From Planctomycetia bacterium (GTDB taxonomy: Bacteria; Planctomycetota; Planctomycetia; Pirellulales; PNKZ01): a DNA stretch of 64,000 nt. The DNA lies in NCBI GenBank assembly GCA_021413845.1, contig JAIOPP010000020.1:1-64000 (forward strand), written 5' to 3'. How positions within the stretch are numbered: position 1 is the stretch's first letter; each line of letters opens with the position of its first letter. Made by a program: the position numbers and the translations under genes. The notes beneath the pieces were generated by a model. It made no database searches and was not told the DNA's origin. It saw only the letters and a list, made by a program, of their open reading frames with translations. Below, one piece after another: positions 27,724 to 36,986 of the stretch.

Positions 27724-28920
27724 ATGCCACGTCGTCTTGCTTCACAATCGTTCGTCGCAGGAAAGTTGCCGGCTACGGCTGCGCGACCGCAGCTTGCCGC
27801 AGCCTGGGAATCGTTGGTGCGCGACGATGTGCTACGGCTCGCGCTCGATCATCCCGGCCGGTTGCTGAGCGACTACTTTCGACAACGGAAGCGCAGCTCG
27901 CTGGGAGATTCCGTTTCGCTGGCGAACCGACTCGGCGAGACGTGCGACACCGTGTTCGTCGTTGCCCAGCGTGAGGAGATCGCGAGCTGCGAAGCGCTCA
28001 TCGCCGCGGCGGCCCATCCGGCGCACAACTTACTGGCCGACAACCAACGAGGCGGACGGCCGAGAGTCGTGTTCATCGAGCCGGGCCTCGATACCGATTC
28101 GCTCCAAGGGGCCATCGATCTCGTACGCCGCGTCGGCGAAGGGCATGATTTGCACGAGCGTTGGGCCGTCGTGGTCATCGCTCCGGCCGACGGAGAAGAC
28201 CAAGCAGATCGAAACGACTTGCGGCAAGGAGCGGCACCGCTCATCGAGGTGCTGCGCGTCTCCGTCGGGGGAACGAACGAGCTCTCGGGCCGCCTGGTCG
28301 TGCTCGATGTGGGTCCGGAACAAGCGAGCGAATTAGTACCGGCGGGAGTTGCGTTTCATACGTTGACGCTGGAACAACGCACCTCGTTGCTCGATGGTCC
28401 GGCGTTGTTTCTTTCGGCGCTTGTCGGAGCCGATTCGATCTCACAACTCAAAGGGGCCGTTTGGTTTTGGGAAGCGGCCAAGTGCAAACTTTCGCACGAA
28501 AGCAACGTCGTAGCGCTGGCTGAATATCTTTCGCAGCCGAGTTGCCGCATCGCGGCTTGGCATCAGGCGGTCGAACGGCTTTGTCGGAGCTTGGCGGACG
28601 GAAATGAGGTGCAGGTTTCGCCGACTTATCTTCATGCGGCCCGTCGACAACTGAACGACGAGCCGGAGACTCCGACGTTGCACGTCTGGAGCGATGCGAT
28701 TCGCCGCGACCCTTTGAGTCGCGATCATTTGACTCGGCAATCGACCGACGACGCCGAACCGGCGTTCGTCGCCGACGCTTTACGAGCGGCGTACGCGCGC
28801 TGGACGCCCGCAGCGGAAATTCGAATCAGCCGGCTCAACGACATCGCGATCGGCGAATTGTGCCAATGGTTTTCAGCGGCTAAATTGCTCTTAAAGCTCG
28901 CGAATAAGAACGCCCCCTAG
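27724..28920 (+). CDS. phosphoglucose-isomerase-like protein, probably catalytically dead
   Basis: Protein of about 398 residues. Blocks such as HPAHNLLADNQRGGRPRVVF, followed by a late ISRLNDIAIGELCQWF, follow the order and spacing of planctomycete-type glucose-6-phosphate isomerase. However, the glycine-rich sugar-phosphate loop expected before HPAHN is replaced by VVAQREEIASCEAL. The SKSGGT(L)ET-type phosphate loop is replaced by IAPADGEDQADRN, and the C-terminal NPYGQPGVE-type region is missing. I infer a degenerate PGI paralogue kept for another role. The start at 27724 is a judgement; upstream in-frame sequence looks non-coding. Confidence 0.62.
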   Translation: MPRRLASQSFVAGKLPATAARPQLAAAWESLVRDDVLRLALDHPGRLLSDYFRQRKRSSLGDSVSLANRLGETCDTVFVVAQREEIASCEALIAAAAHPAHNLLADNQRGGRPRVVFIEPGLDTDSLQGAIDLVRRVGEGHDLHERWAVVVIAPADGEDQADRNDLRQGAAPLIEVLRVSVGGTNELSGRLVVLDVGPEQASELVPAGVAFHTLTLEQRTSLLDGPALFLSALVGADSISQLKGAVWFWEAAKCKLSHESNVVALAEYLSQPSCRIAAWHQAVERLCRSLADGNEVQVSPTYLHAARRQLNDEPETPTLHVWSDAIRRDPLSRDHLTRQSTDDAEPAFVADALRAAYARWTPAAEIRISRLNDIAIGELCQWFSAAKLLLKLANKNAP

Positions 28921-28972
28921 GCATAGGAACGGTCGCTACGGCAGTCGATCGTCGGGCCGCCAATGAAGGCGG

Positions 28973-29302
28973 CTATTCATCGCCGGCTTTTTTGGTAGGC
29001 ACGTTCACTTGAATCTCCTCGCCGACGACGCGGGTCTCGAAGCGGTCGACCCGCAGTTTCGGGTTGTCGACCCAGGCGCCATCGCACAAGCCGAAGCGCC
29101 ACGCATGCCACGGGCAACTCACGGCCCCTTCGTAGACTTCGCCGGCTCCGAGCGAAGCCCCCATGTGCGGGCAGAGATCGTCGATGGCGAAGTACTTTCC
29201 CTGGTCTTGAAACACGGCGATCAACCGGCCGTTGACGACCACGGTGATGCCGCGACCTTCCGGAATTCCGCCGACCTGGGCAACGGTAGTGAAATCGGAC
29301 AT
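28973..29302 (-). CDS. Rieske [2Fe-2S] ferredoxin-like protein
   Basis: Small soluble protein of 109 residues related to NirD and Rieske ferredoxins. The cluster ligands are CPHMG near residue 43 and CPWHAWRF about 17 residues later, the classical CxH...CxxH pair. It likely passes electrons to a partner oxygenase or reductase that is not encoded nearby. The start codon directly abuts the heptamer-repeat leader (copy 2), so there is no evident Shine-Dalgarno sequence. Confidence 0.92.
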   Translation of the reverse strand: MSDFTTVAQVGGIPEGRGITVVVNGRLIAVFQDQGKYFAIDDLCPHMGASLGAGEVYEGAVSCPWHAWRFGLCDGAWVDNPKLRVDRFETRVVGEEIQVNVPTKKAGDE

Positions 29303-29342
29303 GGGCGGGACAGTGGCCGGTTGTCAGTGGTCGGTGGTCAGT
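29303..29342 (-). repeat. heptamer repeat leader, copy 2 (Rieske gene)
   Basis: Read on the minus strand toward the Rieske ATG, the units are TGACCAC, CGACCAC, TGACAAC and CGGCCAC, then a pyrimidine-rich tail ending CCCGCCC against the start codon. This is the same 7-nt family as before ctaE, but more degenerate. Confidence 0.65.
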
Positions 29343-29488
29343 TGCAGAAGCGCAAAGTCGAAATAACCGTCGCCGCTTGCGATTTCGCGGATCCGCCGCT
29401 ATTTCACGACACGCAATTTACTTCGCCGACACACGGCGGTGAAGGGGTTGCGACGAATCGGCGGTTTGCGACAATGCGGCTCTACTCC

Positions 29489-29526
29489 GGCCCCTGATCC
29501 CCGACCCCTGACCCCTTCCTCTACCC
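29489..29526 (+). repeat. heptamer repeat leader, copy 3 (HpcH/HpaI gene)
   Basis: Units TGATCCC, CGACCCC and TGACCCC are followed by TTCCTCTACCC directly against the ATG at 29527. The terminal part is nearly identical to the ctaE leader at 3715-3735. Confidence 0.75.
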
Positions 29527-30324
29527 ATGCGCATCAATACCGTCAAACGTAAACTTCGCGAAGGGAAACCTTCTTTCGGCACTTGGCTTTCCCTCGGCGA
29601 TCTCGTCGCGACTCGCGTCCTCGCGCGCGCTGGGTACGATTGGCTAACGCTCGACATCGAACATGCCGCGATCGATTGGTCGCAAGCGGCGATGATCTTC
29701 GCGGCGGTCGCCGACGCCGGGGGTATTCCGCTGGCGCGCGTGCCGCAAGGGAGCCACGACTATATCAAGCGCGTGCTCGACGCCGGAGCGTGGGGTATCG
29801 TCGTGCCGATGGTCGATACGGTCGAGCAGGCACAGATCGCGATCCGCGCGGCGCATTACCCGCCGTTCGGCAACCGGAGCATCGGCGGCGGCATGCACTC
29901 GATGAACTTCAACACGACGGCCGACGAGTATTACAAGAAGTGGAACGACGAAGTCCTCGTCATTCTTCAAACAGAGAGCCCGACCGGCGTGAAGAACGCC
30001 GAAGCGATCTACTCGCTCGAAGGGGTCGATGCGATCTTCGTCGGGCCGAACGACCTCCGTTGGCAGATGAAGAAGATGGGCGAGCCGGACCCGACCGAGG
30101 CGGAATTCGAAGCGCTGCTCGACGAGGTCGTGCGGGTCGGAAAAAAGGTCGGCTGCCCGACCGGCATGCACACGATGGACCCGCAATCTGCCCTCAAGCG
30201 CTCGGCGCAAGGCATGCAGTTCATCGCCGTCGGAAGCGACCTGCGCTTCATGACGCAGCAGGCACAGGCGACGCTTAAGGCGCTCAATCCCGAGCAGTCG
30301 CAGAAGGAATTGGCGAAGTACTAG
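29527..30324 (+). CDS. HpcH/HpaI family aldolase
   Basis: Class II pyruvate aldolase of the HpcH/HpaI/citrate-lyase fold, 265 residues. Such enzymes cleave or make 2-keto-3-deoxy or 4-hydroxy-2-oxo acids using a divalent metal. Landmarks include LDIEHAAIDW, the metal-binding glutamate in QTESPTGVKNAEAI, and VDAIFVGPNDLRW. The substrate cannot be told from sequence; 2-dehydro-3-deoxyglucarate and 2,4-dihydroxyhept-2-enedioate types are both possible. It is divergent from the Rieske gene. Confidence 0.9.
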   Translation: MRINTVKRKLREGKPSFGTWLSLGDLVATRVLARAGYDWLTLDIEHAAIDWSQAAMIFAAVADAGGIPLARVPQGSHDYIKRVLDAGAWGIVVPMVDTVEQAQIAIRAAHYPPFGNRSIGGGMHSMNFNTTADEYYKKWNDEVLVILQTESPTGVKNAEAIYSLEGVDAIFVGPNDLRWQMKKMGEPDPTEAEFEALLDEVVRVGKKVGCPTGMHTMDPQSALKRSAQGMQFIAVGSDLRFMTQQAQATLKALNPEQSQKELAKY

Positions 30325-30422
30325 GTCGATCGGCGGGTGATGTCGGACTGGGATGTCGAGCGATCGCGAAATCGCAAGCGGGGTAACGGCCTGTGGAGCA
30401 GGGCGGTGTCCGTGCGCGCGGA

Positions 30423-31352
30423 CTAGGACGTGATCCCCTTCGTGAGTTCCATGAAGGCCGTTTCGAGGTTGATCTCTTCCGGCTTGAAGAGCTTGAGCCT
30501 GAAACCTGCGCCAACCAGCACGGTCGGCAACTCGGAATAGTCGACTACCTCGGCTTTGAGCACCGCCGTGATCTCGCCGTCCGGCCCTACGTCGACCTTA
30601 TCGACGGCGGGATACTCGCTCAATAGCTTGCAGGCTCGATCTGTTTCCGCGGCGACTTGGATCTTGAGCACGATGCTGCTGCGGACTTGACGCATCACAT
30701 CGGTGACGTCGGAATTCACCAGCAATTCACCGCGCTCGATGATCCCGACTTTGTTGCAGATGTCGGCCAATTCCGGCAGGATATGGCTGGAAACCATGAT
30801 GGTTTTTCCCATGCCGCGCAGCTCCTTCAAGAGCCCGCGAATCTCGATGCGGGCCCGCGGGTCGAGACCGCTAGCCGGTTCGTCGAGCAATAGCACTTGC
30901 GGGTCGTGCAACAAGACGCGAGCAAGGCCGAGACGCTGCGTCATACCGCGCGAAAGACTCGTCACGAACGCGTCCCGTTTATAGCCGAGGTCGACGAGCT
31001 CGAGCACATCGTCGCACACCTTGCGGCGCGCAGGCCCTTTGATGCGATAAGCGGCGGCGAAGAATTCCAGATACTCGATCACCTTCATGTCGTCGTACAC
31101 GCCGAAAAAGTCGGGCATGTAGCCGATCGCGCGCCGGATTTCCTTCGGATTGACGTAGATCGAATAACCGCAAACATACGCTTCGCCCCAGGTCGGGTTG
31201 AGCAACGTGGCGAGGATGCGCATCGTCGTCGTCTTGCCGGCGCCGTTGGGACCGATGAAGCCGAAAACATCTCCCTTGTCCAACTTAAGGTTGAGAGATT
31301 TTACGGCATGAAGCTCGCCGTATTTTTTCGTCAGGTCGCGCGTTTCGATCAT
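30423..31352 (-). CDS. ABC transporter ATP-binding protein
   Basis: ATPase of 309 residues for an ABC-2 type system. Walker A is GPNGAGKTT, the signature is LSRGMTQRLGLAR, Walker B is VLLLDEPASGLDP, and the switch is VSSHILPEL. The Gly-to-Arg change inside the LSGGM signature occurs in some related families and does not by itself mean loss of activity. I start at ATG 31352 (MIETRDLTKKYG), since the longer frame has no domain content before it. No ABC permease gene is adjacent; the upstream 745-residue membrane protein may take that role. Confidence 0.9.
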   Translation of the reverse strand: MIETRDLTKKYGELHAVKSLNLKLDKGDVFGFIGPNGAGKTTTMRILATLLNPTWGEAYVCGYSIYVNPKEIRRAIGYMPDFFGVYDDMKVIEYLEFFAAAYRIKGPARRKVCDDVLELVDLGYKRDAFVTSLSRGMTQRLGLARVLLHDPQVLLLDEPASGLDPRARIEIRGLLKELRGMGKTIMVSSHILPELADICNKVGIIERGELLVNSDVTDVMRQVRSSIVLKIQVAAETDRACKLLSEYPAVDKVDVGPDGEITAVLKAEVVDYSELPTVLVGAGFRLKLFKPEEINLETAFMELTKGITS

Positions 31353-31383
31353 GGCTTGCAACAGCGTTATAAGAGGGGGCGAA

Positions 31384-33621
31384 TTACGGAGCTTTCTCAA
31401 CCGGAACGACCAGCCGCACGAACACCCAACGACGATCGTCGCGGCGCACGGCCGGGGAGGCGTCGGTCGTCAGTTCAAGAATCGCACCGTCGTCGGGCGA
31501 CGAATCGACGAAGCCGACCAAGACGGCGCGCTTCAACTTCAAAAGATCGCTGAGATCGAGAAAACCGTGGTAGTTGTGATCGAGGTTGGCGTGGTCGCGA
31601 CCGCCGGCGGCATCGTAGAACATCATCTTGCGCAAGATCTGATCGACCTCTTGCGAGCCGGGGTCATGCGGCCGCGTGCGCACGCCGGGGTTCATCGTCG
31701 TCTTGGCGGCGGGCACGACCTCGGCCTGATGCAACACCGTCGATAAATCGCGGGCATTCAGCTTCGCTATCTCGCACGGATCGCCGACGGCAAGTTCTCC
31801 GACTTGATAGGCTTTGCTTCCGTAGCACAACAGCGCACTTCGCAAGGGGACCATCAGCGGGCTCTTCAACGTCCCGTTAAGAGAGCCATCGAGCTCCTCA
31901 CGCAATGCTCCCCCGAGCGACACCGCGCCACGGCCCTGCCATCGCCCGAGAAACATCTTGCTCGACCAGACTTGAATCGGAACTTGGGTGAGGCTTTCTA
32001 GATCGGGAGAGACCAGATAGGCGGAAGTGAACCATGAAGTTCCGCCTCCTTGTCCGTGCATGCCGCCGAGCCCGTTGCCGGAGAGGCCGAGCCACGAAGT
32101 CATCGAGCGGCCGGGCACGAGCCCGCCCGAGAGAAGCTTGGCGGGGGGCGCAACGCGAAGATCGTAGGTATCGCTCTTTGGGCTGAAGACGCCGGCAAAC
32201 GTGGTTCCGCGAATCGAACCGGAGGCGACATCGCAGTCGACTATATCGACTTGGCTGACGCGAAGCTCGCTTCCTTTCATCCAGATGGCGGCAAAATAGG
32301 CGGCGGCCGACGTAGCGACGACGATCGCCGGAAACGTAAACCAAGTCATTTCCGTACGACGAAAGACCTTGCGCACGATGAGGTAGTCGATCGGGCCGAT
32401 CAGCGCGATATATCCCAAGATCATGACCGCCAGCGCGAAAAACGAAATTACCGCGACCCCTTCGTATTGGTCGAGCGCGCTGCGCAACTGGCCGGACAAA
32501 TCGTTATAGCCGTAGGAGCGATGCTGTTGCGCACTGCCTTGATCGGTGTTCTCGTTCCCTATCGGCCCCAGGCGCATCGCGCGCGCCAAAAGGGCCGCAC
32601 GGCCCGACCAATCTTTCAATTGCGGATGTTCGAGATCGACGAACGAGACGGTCAGCACACCGAACCCGACGGCGCGGCGAACGATGAGCGGCAAATCGCC
32701 TTCCGTCAGCTCGACGACCTCGTCGCGGCCGACCGAACGCAACACACGAAGCTTGTCTTGCGAGGGAATCGAAGCGACCGGCTTGTTGCCGCCGGCGTAT
32801 TCTTCCAGCGCCGCAGTGCGTGGCAAGGGGACCGCTTCCGACACTTGAACGGACGCCAGCTTTTGCCAAGCAGGCGATCCGAATAGGAGCCGCGCGTCGT
32901 TGCCGGCGACGATCGTCACCTTACCGCCGAACTCCAACCATTCGCGCAACGCCCCGATCTGCGCGCCGTCCGGCGTGAGCGAAGCGTAGCGTTGCACATC
33001 GTCGGCAGCGAGCAGCACGACATCGACGCCGTCGTAGCCGTAAGACTTTCCGGGAAGCTCGGCGACGTCGTTGAAATGAGCCGACGCAAGGTCCGAAACG
33101 CCGAAGCGTCCGGCCACTTCATCGAACGCCGAAGAACGACCGACGCAGATCGCTAGGCGCTCGCCGGGGGGCAACGGGGGTTGGAACCCGGGCCGCAGAT
33201 CTTCTTGGCTATTCACCTCTTCACGCAGCACGGATCGCCCTTCGACGAGCAGCGTAAGAGTCATCGTCGGCATGCTGTTGCCGAAGCGCACGTACATCGT
33301 CACGGCTGTCGGCTTGCCTGCCGACAATTGCAAAGGAGCCGAAGCATAGATGCTCGGCACGTCGTCGCCGTCCGAGGTTTCCAATTGCAGCACGGCCGTC
33401 GAGGGAGCGGTCCCTGCGGCGAGCCCCCCTTGCAACGCAACGCGAACGGGCGTCCAGCAACCGAGTTTATAAAGTTTGTCGTATCCGACATGCAGGTCGA
33501 CGATACGGGGCTTCGAGTCGAGCGTTTGCGCGCGAGCCGGAATGCCGGACGAGAAGCACGCCAGGGCCGCGATGATCGCAATCGCCGCCGGCATCTTCGA
33601 CGAAAGGGCCGAACTCGACAT
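31384..33621 (-). CDS. large exported membrane protein, putative ABC partner
   Basis: Protein of 745 residues. The signal peptide (AAIAIIAALACFSSGIPARA) is followed by an extracytoplasmic beta-rich region and a glutamine-amidotransferase-like stretch (VDVVLLAADDVQRYASL and EFGGKVTIVAGNDARLL). Then two closely spaced membrane helices, VISFFALAVMILGYIALIGP and WFTFPAIVVATSAAAYFAA, flank the polar DYLIVRKVFRRTE. The C-terminal ~200 residues are again outside. No enzyme family was recognised. It ends 31 bases before the ABC ATPase gene, and its start overlaps the MazG-like stop (ATGA), so all belong to one minus-strand operon. Confidence 0.75.
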   Translation of the reverse strand: MSSSALSSKMPAAIAIIAALACFSSGIPARAQTLDSKPRIVDLHVGYDKLYKLGCWTPVRVALQGGLAAGTAPSTAVLQLETSDGDDVPSIYASAPLQLSAGKPTAVTMYVRFGNSMPTMTLTLLVEGRSVLREEVNSQEDLRPGFQPPLPPGERLAICVGRSSAFDEVAGRFGVSDLASAHFNDVAELPGKSYGYDGVDVVLLAADDVQRYASLTPDGAQIGALREWLEFGGKVTIVAGNDARLLFGSPAWQKLASVQVSEAVPLPRTAALEEYAGGNKPVASIPSQDKLRVLRSVGRDEVVELTEGDLPLIVRRAVGFGVLTVSFVDLEHPQLKDWSGRAALLARAMRLGPIGNENTDQGSAQQHRSYGYNDLSGQLRSALDQYEGVAVISFFALAVMILGYIALIGPIDYLIVRKVFRRTEMTWFTFPAIVVATSAAAYFAAIWMKGSELRVSQVDIVDCDVASGSIRGTTFAGVFSPKSDTYDLRVAPPAKLLSGGLVPGRSMTSWLGLSGNGLGGMHGQGGGTSWFTSAYLVSPDLESLTQVPIQVWSSKMFLGRWQGRGAVSLGGALREELDGSLNGTLKSPLMVPLRSALLCYGSKAYQVGELAVGDPCEIAKLNARDLSTVLHQAEVVPAAKTTMNPGVRTRPHDPGSQEVDQILRKMMFYDAAGGRDHANLDHNYHGFLDLSDLLKLKRAVLVGFVDSSPDDGAILELTTDASPAVRRDDRRWVFVRLVVPVEKAP

Positions 33622-33980
33622 CACGGCTTCTCCGCGTTGTCGCAGGTGCAGATGAAAAGCCGGCAGCCGGGACAGCCCGAGCCGTATTTGAGCATAACCG
33701 CCTCGTTGAGATCGACGCCTGCGACGTTGGCGATCGTGGTGAGCCACGCGATGACGTCGGCGAATTCGCCGAGCCGTTCTTCGTGCGTGCCGTTGCGTAG
33801 GCAACTCGCAAGTTCGCCGATCTCTTCCATCAGCCACATAAACGTGCCGTCGATGCCGCGGGCCCGGTCCTTCTCGAAGTACATCTCGCGAATCAATTGC
33901 TGGAATTCACGGAACGAAATACCGCTCGTCGAGGGCGAACTCGGAGGAGGGGAGTCGGCATTCTTCGGACTATCGTTCAC
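33621..33980 (-). CDS. MazG-like nucleotide pyrophosphohydrolase
   Basis: Protein of 119 residues of the all-alpha MazG/dUTPase-like NTP pyrophosphohydrolase superfamily. The metal-binding pattern is present as EEIGELA and, about 20 residues later, EFADVIAWL, giving EExxE and ExxD. The C-terminus carries a Cys cluster, GCPGCRLFICTC, that could bind a metal. The GTG at 33980 overlaps the stop of the upstream TPR gene (GTGA), which supports it over longer frames. Confidence 0.8.
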   Translation of the reverse strand: MNDSPKNADSPPPSSPSTSGISFREFQQLIREMYFEKDRARGIDGTFMWLMEEIGELASCLRNGTHEERLGEFADVIAWLTTIANVAGVDLNEAVMLKYGSGCPGCRLFICTCDNAEKP

Positions 33981-36874
33981 GGTTTGAGTTCCGCATGTTC
34001 CGGATCGAGTTGTTTCAGCGTCTTCGCGGCGCGAGCAACGATATCGGCTTTGCCGCTCCGCTTGGCGGCTGCGAGCATGCCGGCCCACAGCTCGATGTTG
34101 TCGGCCTCCAGTGTAACGGCTGCATCGTATTCAACAATCGCCGCCGCATCGTCTTTCAGCCCGACAAGCGATTCGGCGGCCAGACGGTGCGCGACGACGT
34201 CGAGCACGTCGCAATGCAACGCTTCTTCGCTCCAACGTCGCGCGGCGGCGTAGTCCGAGCGTGCGAGTGCAAGCTGGGCGAGCTTCTTGCGGATCGTCCC
34301 GTCGTCGGCATCGGCGAGCGCCAGTTGCTCTAAAGCCGGCGCGAGCTTCGCCTCGTTCTTAGTTACTAAATATGTCTTGGCGAGAGCTTTCTTCCATTTC
34401 GCTTCATAAGCAAATTTTTCGGCACCCAAAGCGTAAAGGTTTTCCGCTTCGTCGTGCCGGCCCGCCTTAAACGCCAACGACGCTAAGAGCGACAACAACT
34501 CCGGGTTCGGCGCGGCCCGATCGAGTGCGTCGGCGAGCAACTTCTCGGCCTCTTCTTCATCGCCGACGACCAGCCGCACCCGCGCGGCCACGAATGCCGC
34601 CCGCTGGTTCTTCGGCTCTTTTTCTAATACCGTTTCCGCCAACTTACGAGCCTTTGCGAATTCTTCCCGTGCGAAGTAGGCAGCGGCCAGCTTCGAGGCC
34701 GCTTCGTTGTCGTCCGGCCGATTTTGATGGGCTTTGACCAACTCCGAAAACTTCATCTCATCCTGCGGAGCGGAACTCGACAACCCCTTCGCGATATTTC
34801 TAATGTAATCCAAATATCCCGCTTCGAATTTCGCTTGGTCGACGTCGAACGAGCGCTTCAAAGCAGCCCGTGTGTCGAGGTTGTCGCGATAGGCCGCGAG
34901 CATTTTCGCCAACGCATCGTCACCGTAGGTCTTGAGCATGTACTGGGCATAAAGCTGTGCCTGACAATAGGCCATTTGCCAATCGAGACTACTCTTCGGG
35001 CGCACGAAGCCGATGTTGATCGTGTCGAGATTGAAGAGGTCGCCTTGCGGAACGCGCTCCGCCAAAAGTTTGTTCCACACTTCCGAACGAGGATATCCTT
35101 CACTCTCGACCGCCAGCGCTTCCGTATACCAATGCGGAATGTTGAATCGGCTCTGCTGCAGGTTGAGCACATGGACGAACTCGTGCTTCAAGACCCGAGC
35201 CCAGTTGAACTTCTCGGGCATGTCGTTGGGTGAAGCGAGCGCCACCATCTTCCCGGCGCACGCGCCGACCGTGCCGACGAACGGCAGTCCGACCATACGC
35301 GCGCTGAACCAGCCGTGGCCGCCGGTATTGCGCGATCGATTGAATATCTCGAACAGCGACTTTCCTTCCGGCTCGAAGCCGTATTTCTTGCAAAGCTCGG
35401 GATACACCTGCTCTTCAAGATACTTCGACGCGTACTTCGCCAGCATCTCGTCGTGTCCACGATCGAACTTGATGACGAAATGCTTCGTCTCGATGACAGT
35501 ATATTCATCCAGCACTTCGAGCACCTTCCGCATATTCTTCACCCGTACGTTGAACGGGTCGATTGCGAACGATTCGTCGAGCAGACGCTTCGCTTCGACT
35601 TCCTCGCCGAGCCGCATGCACATCAGCCCTAACTCGCCGCGGGCCGTCGTAAGTTGCGGCAACTTCGCGACCGCGGTGCGGAAGTATTCGGCGGCGGCCG
35701 GATAGCGGCGGAGCGCATCGAGCCCTTGCGCGAGAGCGAAGTAAAACTCACCGGCATGCGGATTAAGAGCTTCGACTTCCGCGACGATCTTCTTAAAACG
35801 ATCCGACTTCTGCGCCGCATCGCTCCAACCATCGACGACGGCATAGGCGGCGGCGAGCCGGCCGAGCGTTTCTTCCGCACGCGGATTGAGCTTGAGCGCA
35901 CCTTCCAATAGCTGCGCAGCCTCGGCCGCTTCGTAGTTCGCCATGTGAATATCGGCGGCGGCCCAATGGGCGGCGAGCAAACGAGGGTTGATCGCCAGCG
36001 CACGCTCGACGGCCCGCTTCGCCGTCGCGAGATCGAAGTTCTGCAGCGCCAACTTTGCTTGCGCCGCATAAATCTCCGCGGCCTTCGGATTCAGCGCGAG
36101 CGCCGCCTTGAACTCTTTGCTTGCCTCGGCTTCGTTGTACTTCTCTAAGAACAGTAAGCCAGCCTCGTAATGAGCGGGCCAATAGCCTTTATCGAGTTCC
36201 ACGGCCGATGGAAAAAGCTCGTTGACTAAGAACGTGAACTGATCGCTCAGTCGATTCCAACGGGCATACTGCGCAGCTCCCAGGCCGATCAGACGCAGAT
36301 CGTCGGGATCGGTAAAGGTTTCCGTGGCGTTGTAGTCATCGATGAACTGCTGGTAGGCGACTCCGGTCTCGGTGAGCCGGCCAGCAGTGCGATGGAGCTC
36401 GGCTTGAATCCACCGCGCGAGCCGGTTCTTGTCGTCGGCGGTGAGCGCGCTTTTCAGATGCTTCTCGGCATCGTCATACTTGCCGGAGTCGAAAGCGATG
36501 CGAGCGAGTTCGGCTTCCAGTTGTGCCTGGGCTGCAAATTGCTTCGGCGGGAGCTTCGCCAGAGCTTGCCGAAGCAAGTCGCCCGCCTCAGCCTGCTTTC
36601 CTTCGGCTGCGAAACAGCGGGCCAACCCCAGAGCCGACTCGAACGGTGATTTTTCTTTTGTCGCTTCGTATGCCTCGCTCGACTCGGCGTACTTGCCCGA
36701 GAGAAACAATCGGCGAGCTTCGACCAAAGCCTTCCTCGGGCCCTCCTGCTTCGCTTCGGCTGCGGGAGCGGCAGGGTCCGCGGCTTCGAGAACATACGGA
36801 ACGCCGAGGACGCTCGCCAGCATCAGCGTCGACAGGAGTAGAGCGAAAGGCTTGCGATGTCGACGGAAAGGCAT
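33977..36874 (-). CDS. exported TPR protein with gluzincin-type metalloprotease domain
   Basis: Protein of 965 residues. A signal peptide (FALLLSTLMLASVLGVPYVL, then EAAD) leads into TPR repeats from about residue 35 to 450, e.g. RRLFLSGKYAESSEAYE and ALAINPRLLAAHWAAADIHM. A central domain has HEFVH at residues 564-568 and a downstream Glu at about 585 in HWYTEALAVESEG, the zinc-binding layout of gluzincin (peptidase MA-like) proteases. A second TPR block fills the C-terminus. The ATG at 36874 gives the signal peptide. It is the first gene of the minus-strand operon that continues with the MazG-like gene. Confidence 0.85.
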   Translation of the reverse strand: MPFRRHRKPFALLLSTLMLASVLGVPYVLEAADPAAPAAEAKQEGPRKALVEARRLFLSGKYAESSEAYEATKEKSPFESALGLARCFAAEGKQAEAGDLLRQALAKLPPKQFAAQAQLEAELARIAFDSGKYDDAEKHLKSALTADDKNRLARWIQAELHRTAGRLTETGVAYQQFIDDYNATETFTDPDDLRLIGLGAAQYARWNRLSDQFTFLVNELFPSAVELDKGYWPAHYEAGLLFLEKYNEAEASKEFKAALALNPKAAEIYAAQAKLALQNFDLATAKRAVERALAINPRLLAAHWAAADIHMANYEAAEAAQLLEGALKLNPRAEETLGRLAAAYAVVDGWSDAAQKSDRFKKIVAEVEALNPHAGEFYFALAQGLDALRRYPAAAEYFRTAVAKLPQLTTARGELGLMCMRLGEEVEAKRLLDESFAIDPFNVRVKNMRKVLEVLDEYTVIETKHFVIKFDRGHDEMLAKYASKYLEEQVYPELCKKYGFEPEGKSLFEIFNRSRNTGGHGWFSARMVGLPFVGTVGACAGKMVALASPNDMPEKFNWARVLKHEFVHVLNLQQSRFNIPHWYTEALAVESEGYPRSEVWNKLLAERVPQGDLFNLDTINIGFVRPKSSLDWQMAYCQAQLYAQYMLKTYGDDALAKMLAAYRDNLDTRAALKRSFDVDQAKFEAGYLDYIRNIAKGLSSSAPQDEMKFSELVKAHQNRPDDNEAASKLAAAYFAREEFAKARKLAETVLEKEPKNQRAAFVAARVRLVVGDEEEAEKLLADALDRAAPNPELLSLLASLAFKAGRHDEAENLYALGAEKFAYEAKWKKALAKTYLVTKNEAKLAPALEQLALADADDGTIRKKLAQLALARSDYAAARRWSEEALHCDVLDVVAHRLAAESLVGLKDDAAAIVEYDAAVTLEADNIELWAGMLAAAKRSGKADIVARAAKTLKQLDPEHAELKP

Positions 36875-36986
36875 AGTGCGTTTCGATCCCGGAAAAAATG
36901 CCGTTGCCAAGCCCAATGTTAACGCTATCGGAAGCTCCGAGAAGGCACAAGCAAAACCTGCTTTTCGCGATCGTTTTCCGGCACCG

